Made by a program: the position numbers and the translations under genes. Source: Pelomonas sp. Root1444 (GTDB lineage Bacteria; Pseudomonadota; Gammaproteobacteria; Burkholderiales; Burkholderiaceae_C). From it: DNA of 64,000 nt. Positions 8,949-19,557 of this stretch are shown one piece after another. Location: assembly GCF_001426885.1 (NCBI RefSeq), contig NZ_LMFP01000011.1, positions 157,017 to 221,016 of the forward strand, read 5' to 3'. Below the pieces are notes generated by a model that had not been told where the DNA came from, searched no databases, and was given only the letters and a program-made list of their open reading frames with translations. Position 1 is the first letter of the stretch. Each line of letters opens with the position of its first letter.

Positions 8949-9478
8949 CGGCATCGCCCAGCCCGACCATCCGCCCGCTGGCCGACAGCGACTGCCTGAC
9001 CGAGCTGACGGCGTTGCTGCACGCCGCCTACGCCAGCCTGGCCGCCCAGGGCTGGAACTTCACGGCCGTGGACCAGTCCGTGAACGTCACGCGCGAGCGC
9101 CTGACGGGCGCGCAGGGCTTCGTCGCCGAGCTGGAGGGCCGCCTCGTCGGCACCGTGGCCGTGCGTGGCCCCAAGCGCGCCGGCGAGGCCTACATCGCCG
9201 ACCCGCCACCGCCGCTGTACACGACGCCCGGCACGGCCATCCTGGCGCAGCTGGCCGTCCACCCCGAATGCCGCGGCGAAGGCCTGGGTGAACGGCTGAT
9301 TACCGCGGCCGAGGCGTGGGCCCGTGACCAGGGCTTCGTGCAACTGGCGCTCGACACCGCCGAACCCGCGGAAGCGCTGCGCCGCCGCTACGAGCGCCGC
9401 GGCTACGCCACCGTGGGCCGCATCCAGTGGCAGGGCAAGACCTACGTGTCCGTGCTCATGAGCAAGCCGCTGGCCTGA
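8945..9478 (+). CDS. GNAT-family N-acetyltransferase
   Basis: This 177-aa single-domain protein has the acetyl-CoA-binding motif A pattern, here LAVHPECRGEGLGERLITAA at about residues 99-118. It continues with a C-terminal GYATVGRIQWQGKTYVSVLM strand and helix region. It overlaps the peptidase gene by 4 nt (ATGA), so the two are probably coupled. The acceptor substrate cannot be inferred. It lies between mccB and the hydratase gene and is probably an operon passenger. Confidence 0.85.
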   Translation: MTASPSPTIRPLADSDCLTELTALLHAAYASLAAQGWNFTAVDQSVNVTRERLTGAQGFVAELEGRLVGTVAVRGPKRAGEAYIADPPPPLYTTPGTAILAQLAVHPECRGEGLGERLITAAEAWARDQGFVQLALDTAEPAEALRRRYERRGYATVGRIQWQGKTYVSVLMSKPLA

Positions 9479-9509
9479 CGCGGACAATCCGCCTCCACCG
9501 AGCATCGCC

Positions 9510-10298
9510 ATGAGTACCTGCCTGACCGTCACGATCCAGGGCCCCGTCGCCCGCGTCACGCTGAACCGCCCCGACGTCCGCAACGCGTTCAACGAGGTGC
9601 TGATCCACGAGCTGGCCTCAGCGTTCACGACGCTGGGCCAGCGCGGCGACCTGCGCGCCATCGTCCTGGCCGCCGAGGGCAAGGCCTTCTGCGCCGGCGC
9701 GGACCTGAACTGGATGAAGGCGATGGCGGGCTATTCGTGGGAAGAGAACCACGCCGACGCGACGCGGCTGGCCGACATGCTGTGGGCGATCTACAGCTGC
9801 CCGGTGCCGGTCATCGCCCGCGTGCAGGGCGATGTCTACGCCGGCGGCGTGGGGCTGGTGGCCTGCGCAGATGTCGTCGTTGCCGTGGACACGGCGGGCT
9901 TCTGCCTCAGCGAAGCCAAGCTGGGCCTGCTGCCCGCCACCATCGGCCCGTATGTCGTCAAGGCGCTGGGCGAGCAGGCCTCGCGGCGCTACTTCGTGAC
10001 GGCGGAGCGCTTCTCGGCCGATGCGGCCCAGCGCCTGGGCCTGGTGCACGAGGTGGTCGCGGCCGATGCGCTGGACGCCAGGGTCGGCGAGATCGTCGCC
10101 GCCATCACCGCCAACGGCCCGGCCGCCGTGCGCGCCTGCAAGCAGCTCGTCAAGGACGTGGCCGGCCGCGAGATCACGCCCGAGCTGCGCGACGACACCG
10201 CGCGGCGCATCGCCGACATCCGCGCCAGCGACGAAGGCCGCGAGGGCGTGCAGAGCTTCCTGAGCAAGGGCAAGCCGTCCTGGCTGGCCTCACCATGA
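9510..10298 (+). CDS. liuC: Enoyl-CoA hydratase/isomerase family, probable methylglutaconyl-CoA hydratase
   Basis: The 262-aa crotonase-fold protein has the acyl-CoA/oxyanion segment LAAEGKAFCAGADLNWMKAM near residue 60 and YAGGVGLVACADVVVAVDTA near 112. SEAKLGLLPATIGPYVVKAL follows at about 135-154. Length and motifs fit methylglutaconyl-CoA hydratase, which converts the MCC product to HMG-CoA. Its place between MCC beta and MCC alpha/HMG-CoA lyase supports that assignment. A general short-chain enoyl-CoA hydratase is the alternative. The next gene starts inside its stop (ATGA). Confidence 0.9.
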   Translation: MSTCLTVTIQGPVARVTLNRPDVRNAFNEVLIHELASAFTTLGQRGDLRAIVLAAEGKAFCAGADLNWMKAMAGYSWEENHADATRLADMLWAIYSCPVPVIARVQGDVYAGGVGLVACADVVVAVDTAGFCLSEAKLGLLPATIGPYVVKALGEQASRRYFVTAERFSADAAQRLGLVHEVVAADALDARVGEIVAAITANGPAAVRACKQLVKDVAGREITPELRDDTARRIADIRASDEGREGVQSFLSKGKPSWLASP

Positions 10299-10804
10299 GC
10301 CTGCTGAAGTACAGCTTCCCGCTGACGCCGCCGGCGCCCACTCCGGCGGCCGCCCAGCACCAGTACGCCTATTCGGAGTTCGTGCTCGACCTGTCCACCC
10401 GCTGGCGCCAGATGCCGACCGAGGACGACAACACGCTGAACTTCGAGTGCGACGAGGAAGGCGCCGTCCTCGTCATCGCGGCGGACTTCTACGACATCCC
10501 CGACGACAAGGCCCAGGCGCTGGCGGAGCAATGCCTCGGCACCCGCATCAAGGCCCTGCACGGCGCCGGCAGCGGGCCGGTCGAGGTGCTGCAACAGCGC
10601 ATCCAGCCCCACACCAGCGGCACGGGGTTGGAACTCTCCCTCGCGGCAGAAGTGGGGGGCGACGCCGCGCATGTCCACCTCTACCTGGGCTACGTCACCT
10701 CGCGCAAGGTGCTCCACTTCTCGATGGTCTGCCGCCCCGGCAGGCAAGCCGCCGTGGCCCTGTTCAATGCCACCGTGCCCGGCTTCAGGCCGCGCCTGCC
10801 ATGA
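10295..10804 (+). CDS. Hypothetical cytosolic protein, 169 aa
   Basis: ATG 10295 overlaps the hydratase stop codon by 4 nt, and the gene ends in a similar overlap with the DUF4126 gene. It has no signal peptide or membrane helix. The sequence is an alpha/beta mix beginning MSLLKYSFPLTPPAPTPAAA, with an acidic block PTEDDNTLNFECDEEGAVLV. I see a loose resemblance to the DcrB/DUF1795 type of small domain but would not assign it. Codon use matches its neighbours and translation is probably coupled. Confidence 0.75.
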   Translation: MSLLKYSFPLTPPAPTPAAAQHQYAYSEFVLDLSTRWRQMPTEDDNTLNFECDEEGAVLVIAADFYDIPDDKAQALAEQCLGTRIKALHGAGSGPVEVLQQRIQPHTSGTGLELSLAAEVGGDAAHVHLYLGYVTSRKVLHFSMVCRPGRQAAVALFNATVPGFRPRLP

Positions 10805-11415
10805 CGCACCTCGACGCCGTCCAGCTGATCGCCCTGGCCGCCGCCCTCGGCTGGGCCAGCGGCCTGCGCCTGTACCTGACGGTGCTGCTGGTGGGCATCG
10901 CCGGGCACTGGGGCTGGGTCGCGCTGCCACCCGGGCTGCAGGTGCTGGCCTCGCCGCTGGTGATGGCCTGTGCCGCGGCGCTCGCGTTCATCGAGTTCCT
11001 GGCCGACAAGATCCCGCTGGTCGACAGCGCCTGGGATGCCTTGCACACGCTGATCCGCATTCCCGCCGGCGCGGCGCTGGTGGCCGGCCTGGTCAGCGGC
11101 TGGGCGGGCGACGGCGGCCAGGCCTGGGGCATCATGGCCGCGCTGCTCGGCGGCGGCCTGGCGGCCGCGGCGCACACGGCCAAGGCCAGCACGCGCGCGG
11201 CGGCCAACACCTCGCCCGAGCCCTTCTCCAACATCGGCCTGTCGCTGATGGGCGACGTGGCCGTGCCCACCATGCTGTGGCTGGCCTGGGCGCATCCCTT
11301 CGTCTTCTTCCCGCTGCTGGCCGTGGCGCTCGCCGTCATGGCCGTGCTGACCTGGTTCTGCTTCAAGTTCGTGCGCGCACTCGTGCGCCGCGTGCGACGC
11401 CCCGCTTCCGCATGA
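10801..11415 (+). CDS. DUF4126-type multi-pass membrane protein
   Basis: The 204-aa protein has about five or six hydrophobic helices. The first has the pattern LGWASGLRLYLTVLLVGIAG, and FIEFLADKIPLVDSAWDALH lies after helix 2. AASTRAAANTSPEPFSN-like sequence (ASTRAAANTSPEPFSNIGLS) precedes the last pair. These are features of the DUF4126 family, whose function is not established. It overlaps the upstream hypothetical gene and bioA by 4 nt each, so it is part of the same translationally coupled run. Any connection with biotin or leucine metabolism is positional only. Confidence 0.82.
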   Translation: MTHLDAVQLIALAAALGWASGLRLYLTVLLVGIAGHWGWVALPPGLQVLASPLVMACAAALAFIEFLADKIPLVDSAWDALHTLIRIPAGAALVAGLVSGWAGDGGQAWGIMAALLGGGLAAAAHTAKASTRAAANTSPEPFSNIGLSLMGDVAVPTMLWLAWAHPFVFFPLLAVALAVMAVLTWFCFKFVRALVRRVRRPASA

Positions 11416-12704
11416 CTTCCCTCCAAGACCGCAGCCGCGCCGCCGTCTGGCACCCCTGCACGCAGATGGCCCGTCTGGCCGACATGCCGCCGCTGCCCAT
11501 AGCCCGCGGCGAGGGCCCCTGGCTCATCGACACCGACGGCCGGCGCTACTTCGACGCCAACTCGTCCTGGTGGGTCAACCTGTTCGGCCACAGCGACCAG
11601 CCGCTGCTGGACGCCATCAAGGCCCAGCTCGACACCCTGCCCCACGTGATGCTGGCCGGCTGCACGCACGAGCCCGCCGTGCGGCTTGCCGAGCGGCTGT
11701 CGGCGCGCACGGGCGGCGCGCTGGGCCATGTGTTCTTCGGCAGCGACGGCGCCAGCGCCGTCGAGATCGCGCTGAAGCAGAGCTTCCATTCGTGGAAAAA
11801 CCGCGGCCGCGCCGAGAAGCGCGAGTTTGTGTGCCTGAAGAACAGCTATCACGGCGAGACGCTGGGCGCGCTCAGCGTGACCGACGTGCAGGTCTTCCGC
11901 GACGCCTACGATCCGCTGCTGATGCGCGCCCACATCGTTGCGTCGCCGGACGCGCGGCTGGGCAACGAGGCCGAGGCGCTGGCGGCCATGCGCGCGCTGC
12001 TGGCGGAACGCCACGCGCAGATCGCCTGCGTCATCGTCGAGCCGCTGGTGCAGGGCGCGGCCGGCATGGTCATGCACGCGCCGAGCTACCTGAAGGGCCT
12101 GCGCGAGCTGACGCGGGAGTTCGGCGTGCACCTCATCGCGGACGAGATCGCCGTCGGCTGCGGGCGTACTGGCACCTTCTTCGCTTGGGAGCAGACGCAA
12201 GCCGAATGGCCCGACTTCATGCTGCTGAGCAAGGGCATCACCGGCGGCACGCTGCCGCTGTCGCTGGTGCTGACGACGGACGACGTCTTCGCCGCCTTCT
12301 GGAGCGAGGACGTCACGCGCGGCTTCCTGCACTCGCACTCCTACACCGGCAACCCGCTGGCCTGCGCCGCGGCCAATGCGGTGCTGGACCGCTTCGACGC
12401 CGGGCAGCTCGAGGACAACCAAGCCCAGGCGGCTCGGCTCTCCCGCGCCTTCGCACCTTTGACCTCGCGCATGGCGCACCTGCGCCAACGCGGCATGATT
12501 CTGGCCTTCGACGTGCCAGAGGCGCCACCGCGCTTCGCCGAGCGCTTCCACCTCGCGGCGCGCGCACATGAGCTGCTGATCCGACCCATATCCACAAATT
12601 CGGGCAGCACCGTCTACCTGATGCCCCCTTACCTGATCGACGATGCGACCGCGGCCTTCCTGGCCCGGGCCGTGACGGCGACGTTGAACGATGTCCTTGC
12701 TTGA
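11412..12704 (+). CDS. bioA: Adenosylmethionine-8-amino-7-oxononanoate (DAPA) aminotransferase
   Basis: The 430-aa class III PLP aminotransferase converts KAPA to DAPA in biotin synthesis with S-adenosylmethionine as amino donor. VWHPCTQMARL and FDANSSWWVNLFGH near the N terminus are BioA hallmarks. FGSDGASAVEIALKQSFHSW binds the cofactor phosphate. LIADEIAVGCGRTGTFFAWE supplies the PLP-ring aspartate, and LLSKGITGGTLPLSLVLTTD contains the Schiff-base lysine. It starts in an ATGA overlap with the DUF4126 gene and overlaps bioF by 14 nt. Confidence 0.96.
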   Translation: MTSLQDRSRAAVWHPCTQMARLADMPPLPIARGEGPWLIDTDGRRYFDANSSWWVNLFGHSDQPLLDAIKAQLDTLPHVMLAGCTHEPAVRLAERLSARTGGALGHVFFGSDGASAVEIALKQSFHSWKNRGRAEKREFVCLKNSYHGETLGALSVTDVQVFRDAYDPLLMRAHIVASPDARLGNEAEALAAMRALLAERHAQIACVIVEPLVQGAAGMVMHAPSYLKGLRELTREFGVHLIADEIAVGCGRTGTFFAWEQTQAEWPDFMLLSKGITGGTLPLSLVLTTDDVFAAFWSEDVTRGFLHSHSYTGNPLACAAANAVLDRFDAGQLEDNQAQAARLSRAFAPLTSRMAHLRQRGMILAFDVPEAPPRFAERFHLAARAHELLIRPISTNSGSTVYLMPPYLIDDATAAFLARAVTATLNDVLA

Positions 12705-13905
12705 TCACCTGAGCGCCAAGCTCGCCGCCCTCTCGGCCCAGAGCCTGACCCGCACGCTGCGCCGCGCCGACTCGCGTGCCGCCCCGCGCCAGACCATCAA
12801 CGGCCGCGAGCTGCTGATGTTCTGTTCCAACGACTACCTGGGCCTGGCGGCCGAGCCGGCCATCGCCGACGCACTGGCCGAAGGCGCACGCCGCTGGGGC
12901 GGTGGCTCCGGTGCGTCGCCGCTCGTCAGCGGCCACAGCGCCGCGCACCAGGCTGTCACCGACACGCTGGCGCGCTGGTATGCGCCGCACATCCCGCAGG
13001 CCCGCGCCATCGGCTTCTGCACCGGCTACATGGCCAACCTTGCCGTCGTCACGGCGTTGGGCGACGAGCACACCGAGATCTTCTCGGAGCAGCTCAACCA
13101 CGCGTCGCTGATCGACGCGGCGCGCCTGGCCAAGGCCAAGGTCACGCGCTACGGCCATGCCGACGTGGCCGGCCTGCGCGCGCTGCTGGCCGCCAGCACG
13201 GCCAAGGTCAAGCTCATCGTCACCGACGCGGTGTTCAGCATGGACGGCGACCTCGCGCCGCTGCCCGGCCTGCTGGCGCTGGCCGAGGAGTTCGACGCCT
13301 GGCTCGTCGTCGACGACGCCCACGGCTTCGGCGTGCTGGGCGACAAGGGCCGCGGCTCGCTGGAGCACTTCGGCCTGAACAGCGAGCGCCTCATCCTCGT
13401 CGGCACGCTGGGCAAGGCCGCCGGCCTGGCGGGCGCCTTCGTCGCGGCACACGCCACCATCGTCGAGTACCTGCTGCAGGCGGCGCGCAACTTCATCTTC
13501 TCGACCGCCTCGCCGCCGGCCGTGGAGCATGCGCTGCTGACCAGCTTCGAGTTGATCGAAGGGCCGCTCGGCGCCGCGCGGCGCGCCAACCTCGTCGCAC
13601 TGCAGGCCCGGCTGCGCGAAGGCCTGACGGCGCTGATCGACCGCCACCCGCGCCTGGGCTGGTCGCTGACCGACGCCGCCACGCCCATCCAGCCGCTCAT
13701 CGTCGGCGGCAACGCCGAGGTCATGGCCCTGGCCGCCGCACTGGAAGGCGCCGGCCTGCGCGTGCCGGGCATCCGCCCGCCCACCGTCGCGGCGGGGACG
13801 GCGCGGCTGCGCATCACGCTGTGCGGCACGCACACGGCGGCCGATGTCGACGACCTGCTGGCGGCGCTCGAACGCGCCGCGGCCGCGCAGGAGCAGGCGG
13901 CGTGA
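12691..13905 (+). CDS. bioF: 8-amino-7-oxononanoate (KAPA) synthase
   Basis: This 404-aa alpha-oxoamine synthase condenses pimeloyl-thioester with alanine, the first step of biotin ring assembly. LLMFCSNDYLGLAAEP is the family N-terminal signature, followed by GGGSGASPLVSGHSAAHQAV. VVDDAHGFGVLGDKGRGS contains the PLP-contacting Asp and His, and LVGTLGKAAGLAGAFVAAH contains the catalytic lysine. It overlaps bioA by 14 nt and bioD by 4 nt (GTGA), so the four bio genes are tightly coupled. Confidence 0.96.
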   Translation: MSLLDHLSAKLAALSAQSLTRTLRRADSRAAPRQTINGRELLMFCSNDYLGLAAEPAIADALAEGARRWGGGSGASPLVSGHSAAHQAVTDTLARWYAPHIPQARAIGFCTGYMANLAVVTALGDEHTEIFSEQLNHASLIDAARLAKAKVTRYGHADVAGLRALLAASTAKVKLIVTDAVFSMDGDLAPLPGLLALAEEFDAWLVVDDAHGFGVLGDKGRGSLEHFGLNSERLILVGTLGKAAGLAGAFVAAHATIVEYLLQAARNFIFSTASPPAVEHALLTSFELIEGPLGAARRANLVALQARLREGLTALIDRHPRLGWSLTDAATPIQPLIVGGNAEVMALAAALEGAGLRVPGIRPPTVAAGTARLRITLCGTHTAADVDDLLAALERAAAAQEQAA

Positions 13906-14594
13906 GGAAGGGCTTCTTCATCACCGGCACCGACACCGAGATCGGCAAGACCGCCGTCACGGCCGGGCTGGCCCATGCATTCGCACAGACCGGCCGGCGC
14001 GTCGCCGCGCTCAAGCCCATCTCGGCCGGGCAGGACTTCATCGAAGGCCACTGGCTCAACGACGACGTGGAGCGCCTGCGCGCCGCCGGCAACATGGGCC
14101 TCACGTCGGCCGAGGTCGGCGCGCTGCAGCTGCGCACCGCCTGCGCGCCCCACATCGCCGCCCGCATCGAGAACGAGGCCATCGCGCGCGAGCCCGTGCT
14201 GCATGCGCTGCGCAGCGTGGCCTTCCGTGCCGACGTGGCCCTCGTCGAAGGCGTTGGCGGTTTCCGCGTGCCGCTCAACGACGACTGGGACACCGCCGAC
14301 CTCGCCGCCGACCTGGGCCTGCCGGTCATCCTCGTCGTCGGCCTGCGCCTGGGCTGCATCAACCACGCGCTGCTGACGGCTGAAGTCCTGCGCGCCCGCG
14401 GCCTCACCTTGGCCGCCTGGGTGGCCAACACCGTGGACGAGCACATGCCCCATGTCGCCGACAATCTGCAGGCGCTGCAACGCGGCCTCGCCGCCCCCTG
14501 CCTCGGCCATGTGCCGCGCCTGGCCCACGCCGACCACGCCACGATGGCCCGCCATCTGTCGCTCGAACCCCTGCTTGAACACCTCCCCGCATGA
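13902..14594 (+). CDS. bioD: Dethiobiotin synthetase
   Basis: The 230-aa ATP-dependent enzyme closes the ureido ring of biotin from DAPA and CO2. The N-terminal P-loop reads [20 protein letters not shown], and ALKPISAG and [11 protein letters not shown] provide further substrate and metal contacts. I take GTG 13902, overlapping the bioF stop, rather than an upstream in-frame ATG, because homologues begin right before the (K/R)GFFITGTDT strand. Its end overlaps bioB (ATGA). Confidence 0.95.
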   Translation: MRKGFFITGTDTEIGKTAVTAGLAHAFAQTGRRVAALKPISAGQDFIEGHWLNDDVERLRAAGNMGLTSAEVGALQLRTACAPHIAARIENEAIAREPVLHALRSVAFRADVALVEGVGGFRVPLNDDWDTADLAADLGLPVILVVGLRLGCINHALLTAEVLRARGLTLAAWVANTVDEHMPHVADNLQALQRGLAAPCLGHVPRLAHADHATMARHLSLEPLLEHLPA

Positions 14595-15631
14595 ACCAGA
14601 TCCAGACCCTCACCCCGACCACCGACGCTGAACGCCGCCAGGCCAAGCCCTGGACCGTGGCCGAGATCGCGGCGCTGTTCGAGCTGCCCTTCAACGACCT
14701 GCTGTTCCGCGCCCAGCAGGTGCACCGCGAGCACTTCGATGCCAACGCGGTGCAGCTGTCCACACTGCTGTCCATCAAGACCGGCGGCTGCGAGGAGGAC
14801 TGCGCCTACTGCCCGCAGTCGGCGCACTTCGACACAGGGCTAAAGGCCGAGAAGCTGATCCCGCTGGAAGAGGTCATGGAGGCCGCGCGCGCGGCCAAGC
14901 AGAACGGCGCGACGCGCTTCTGCATGGGTGCGGCCTGGCGCTCGCCCAAGCCCCGCCACCTGGAGGCCATCGGCACGATGATTTCCGAGGTCAAGGCCCT
15001 GGGCCTGGAGACCTGCCTGACGGCCGGCATGCTGGAAGACGGCCAGGCCGAGCAGTTGAAGGAGGCGGGCCTGGACTACTACAACCACAACCTCGACACC
15101 GCGCCCGAGTTCTACGGCCAGATCATCACGACGCGCACGTATCAGGACCGCCTGGACACGCTGGAGCGCGTGCGCCATCAGGGCCTGAAAGTCTGTTCGG
15201 GCGGCATCGTCGGCATGGGCGAGACGCGCCGCCAGCGCGCCGGGCTGATCGCGCAGCTCGCCAACCTGGACCCGTATCCGGAGAGCGTGCCCATCAACAA
15301 CCTCGTGCAGGTGGAAGGCACGCCGCTGGCCGGCACCGCGCCGCTGGACCCGCTGGAGTTCATCCGCACGATTGCTGTCGCCCGCATCACGATGCCGCGC
15401 GCCATGGTGCGCCTGTCCGCCGGCCGCGAGGAAATGCCCGAGACCATGCAGGCGCTGTGCTTCCTGGCCGGCGCCAACTCCATGTTCTACGGCGACAAGC
15501 TGCTGACGACCAGCAACCCGCAGGCCGAGAAGGACCGCGCGCTGCTGGAGCGGCTGGGCATGCGCTGCTCGACAGAGGCCGAACTGACGCCGTCGGACGC
15601 CGCTGCCAAGGTGCAGGTCTGCACGCACTGA
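14591..15631 (+). CDS. bioB: Biotin synthase, radical SAM
   Basis: The 346-aa enzyme inserts sulfur into dethiobiotin using S-adenosylmethionine. The radical SAM cluster motif CxxxCxxC is visible in [19 protein letters not shown] at about residues 58-76. [13 protein letters not shown] and the conserved arginine region [20 protein letters not shown], which contacts the 2Fe-2S cluster, follow, as does [12 protein letters not shown]. It is last of the four bio genes. bioC and bioH are not in this window. Confidence 0.97.
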   Translation: MNQIQTLTPTTDAERRQAKPWTVAEIAALFELPFNDLLFRAQQVHREHFDANAVQLSTLLSIKTGGCEEDCAYCPQSAHFDTGLKAEKLIPLEEVMEAARAAKQNGATRFCMGAAWRSPKPRHLEAIGTMISEVKALGLETCLTAGMLEDGQAEQLKEAGLDYYNHNLDTAPEFYGQIITTRTYQDRLDTLERVRHQGLKVCSGGIVGMGETRRQRAGLIAQLANLDPYPESVPINNLVQVEGTPLAGTAPLDPLEFIRTIAVARITMPRAMVRLSAGREEMPETMQALCFLAGANSMFYGDKLLTTSNPQAEKDRALLERLGMRCSTEAELTPSDAAAKVQVCTH

Positions 15632-15632
15632 C

Positions 15633-15839
15633 ATGAAGCACGCCCTCCTGCTGATCGCCGCACTCTCGCTGTCTGGTTGCGCCTTCATCTACGACCAGGT
15701 GCAGGACGTCGCCCAGGCCAAGTGCGCTAACAACGGCGACGCCCAGGCACAGCGCGCCTGCGAAAAGCGCGACGCGCCCGCCTACGACGACTACGAGGCG
15801 CGCCGCAAGCGGCTGCAGGAAGGCAACAGGCCGGGCTGA
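15633..15839 (+). CDS. Small lipoprotein, 68 aa
   Basis: This short gene starts 1 nt after the bioB stop. A clear lipobox LSGC (residues 13-16) follows a hydrophobic signal segment, so Cys16 should be lipidated. The mature part (about 53 aa) is charged, has two further cysteines (KCANNGDAQAQRACEKRD) and ends in a basic helix. I do not recognise a family. It is probably an envelope passenger within the bio/leucine operon. Confidence 0.72.
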   Translation: MKHALLLIAALSLSGCAFIYDQVQDVAQAKCANNGDAQAQRACEKRDAPAYDDYEARRKRLQEGNRPG

Positions 15840-15931
15840 TCGCCCTCACCTGCTGCTCCCATCAGCGCCAGTGATCCTGGCCATGCCTGAACAACCCTGT
15901 AGAAGGTTCACGAGACCGGAGACAAGAAGAA

Positions 15932-17914
<1,983 letters not shown>

Positions 17915-17924
17915 CAATCCAGCC

Positions 17925-18122
17925 ATGCTGCGCACGCTGAAGATCACCAACCGCAAGAACCAGGCTGCCGACGACCTGGCCTTCTGGCGTTCGCGTCCGA
18001 TGGCGGAGCGCATCGCTGCAGTAGAAACGCTGCGCCAGCAAATGCTGCCCCCTCACGAGTCCGGCGATGCTGAACCAAGACTTCAAAGAGTTTGCCGAAT
18101 TACTCAACGCACGCGGCGTTGA
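17925..18122 (+). CDS. Short basic protein partnered with a nucleotidyltransferase
   Basis: The 65-aa product contains NQAADDLAFWRSRPMAERIA, then VETLRQQ and a C-terminal RLQRVCRITQRTRR. That pattern is typical of short ORFs placed directly before AbiEii-like nucleotidyltransferase genes in many bacteria. It starts 11 nt after the mccA stop, and its end overlaps the nucleotidyltransferase start by 56 nt. By analogy it could be the partner or antitoxin-like component of the pair. The assignment rests on pattern and position. Confidence 0.65.
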   Translation: MLRTLKITNRKNQAADDLAFWRSRPMAERIAAVETLRQQMLPPHESGDAEPRLQRVCRITQRTRR

Positions 18123-18519
18123 GTATTTGGTGGTGGGCGGCTACGCGTTGGCCGCCCATGGCCACCCACGCTACACGGGTGACATCGACTTCTGGGTTCG
18201 GAACACGCCAGACAACATTGCGCGGCTCCTCCACGCTTTGGCCGCGTTCGGTTTTGAGTCGCTGGGGCTGGGTGCCGACGACTTCGGACCCGACACGATC
18301 ATCCAGTTGGGCCAGCCCCCGCGTCGCATCGACCTGCTGACCGGTATTGACGGCGTGGACTTCGAGACTTGTTTTCAGCGTCGTGAATCGGCCGTACTCG
18401 GCGGCGTGCGGCTCGATGTCATCGGTCTGACCGACTTCATTGCCAACAAGAAGGCTAGCGGTCGCTTGAAGGATCAGGTCGATCTCGAAAGCCTGGACTC
18501 GCCGAAGGACACCCAGTGA
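18067..18519 (+). CDS. AbiEii/MNT-like nucleotidyltransferase
   Basis: The 150-aa protein has the minimal nucleotidyltransferase core. YLVVGGYALAAHGHPRYTGD followed by IDFWV supplies the GG(x)ALAxHG strand-helix and a DxD-like metal pair (T-G-D-I-D). RRIDLLTGIDGVDFETCFQR gives the third acidic region. A helix LTDFIANKKASGRLKDQVDL follows. GC content is visibly lower than in surrounding genes, which suggests recent transfer. The last codons overlap the start of HMG-CoA lyase (GTGA). Relatives act as toxins or modify RNA or protein, but the activity of this one is unknown. Confidence 0.8.
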   Translation: MLNQDFKEFAELLNARGVEYLVVGGYALAAHGHPRYTGDIDFWVRNTPDNIARLLHALAAFGFESLGLGADDFGPDTIIQLGQPPRRIDLLTGIDGVDFETCFQRRESAVLGGVRLDVIGLTDFIANKKASGRLKDQVDLESLDSPKDTQ

Positions 18520-19424
18520 CACTTTCCACCCACGTCAAGCTCCTCGACGTCGGCCCGCGCGACGGGCTGCAGAACGAGAAGGAGAACGTCTCCACCGAGC
18601 ACAAGGCCTGGCTCGTCGCGCTGCTGCAGGACGCCGGCCTGAAGGAGATCGAGGTCACCAGCTTCGTCAGCCCGAAGTGGGTGCCGCAGATGGGCGACAA
18701 CACCGCGGTGATGGCCGCCATCCCGCGCAAGCCCGGTGTGCGCTACTCGGTGCTGGTGCCCAACCTCAAGGGCCTGGAGCCGGCGCTGGCGTCGAAGCCC
18801 GACGAGATCCTCGTCTTCACGGCCGCCAGCGAGGCCTTCACGCAGAAGAACATCAACTGCTCCATCGCCGAGAGCCTGGAGCGCTTTGCGCCCGTCATCG
18901 AGGGTGCGCATGCGGCCGGGGTGAAGGTGCGCGCGGCGCTGTCCTGCGCGCTGGGCTGCCCCTACGAAGGCGACATCACGGCCGACCAGGTGGAGGCCGT
19001 CGTGAAGCCGCTGCGCGCACTGGGCGTGGACGCCATCGACATCGCCGACACCATCGGCGTGGGCACGCCGCGCAAGGTGCAGGCGGCGATGGAACGCGCG
19101 CTCAAGCACTTCCCGCTGGCGGAGGTGTCGGGCCATTTCCACGACACCTACGGCCAGGCGCTGACCAACATCTACGCCAGCATGGAACTGGGCATCCACA
19201 GCTTCCACGCCAGCGTGGCGGGCCTGGGTGGCTGCCCCTATGCCAAGGGCGCGACGGGCAATGTCGCGACCGAGGACGTGGTGTTCATGCTCGACGGGCT
19301 CGGCATCGACACCGGCATCGCCCTGGACAAGCTGGTGGATGCCGGCGCCTTCATCTCCAACGTGCTGGGCCGCCCGCCGGTGTCGCGCGTGGCGCGGGCG
19401 GTGCTGGCCAAGCGCGCGGGCTGA
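18516..19424 (+). CDS. mvaB: Hydroxymethylglutaryl-CoA lyase
   Basis: The 302-aa enzyme cleaves HMG-CoA to acetoacetate and acetyl-CoA, the last step of leucine degradation. VKLLDVGPRDGLQNEKE holds the catalytic Arg-Asp pair, and SGHFHDTYGQALTNIYASME holds metal-binding His residues. GLGGCPYAKGATGNVATEDV is the HMG-CoA lyase signature with the catalytic Cys. It starts at GTG 18516 inside the nucleotidyltransferase stop. There is no nearer Met codon, so initiation probably depends on coupling to the upstream gene. Also called liuE in leucine-catabolic operons. Confidence 0.94.
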   Translation: MTLSTHVKLLDVGPRDGLQNEKENVSTEHKAWLVALLQDAGLKEIEVTSFVSPKWVPQMGDNTAVMAAIPRKPGVRYSVLVPNLKGLEPALASKPDEILVFTAASEAFTQKNINCSIAESLERFAPVIEGAHAAGVKVRAALSCALGCPYEGDITADQVEAVVKPLRALGVDAIDIADTIGVGTPRKVQAAMERALKHFPLAEVSGHFHDTYGQALTNIYASMELGIHSFHASVAGLGGCPYAKGATGNVATEDVVFMLDGLGIDTGIALDKLVDAGAFISNVLGRPPVSRVARAVLAKRAG

Positions 19425-19425
19425 T

Positions 19426-19448
19426 CGGCCGAGCGCCGCCGTCGGCCG
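19426..19448 (+). terminator. Hairpin after the HMG-CoA lyase gene
   Basis: Arms CGGCCGA (19426-19432) and TCGGCCG (19442-19448) flank a 9-nt loop starting 2 nt after the stop codon. No T-tract follows, so this may stabilise the mRNA 3' end or act as a weak terminator of the long operon. Confidence 0.35.
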
Positions 19449-19557
19449 CATGACGATGGTTTCGCCATGGCGCCGGGTGGGGCGGGTTTCATCGCGGTCA
19501 CTCGGGAGCGCGGCCGCGGTTCAATGCGCGCATCCCGACTCCAGCACCGCCAGCACC

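Noticed and set aside
10785-12569. 594-codon minus-strand frame opposite bioA and DUF4126
   Set aside because: It is the antisense shadow of well-supported genes and shows no family motifs or ribosome site.
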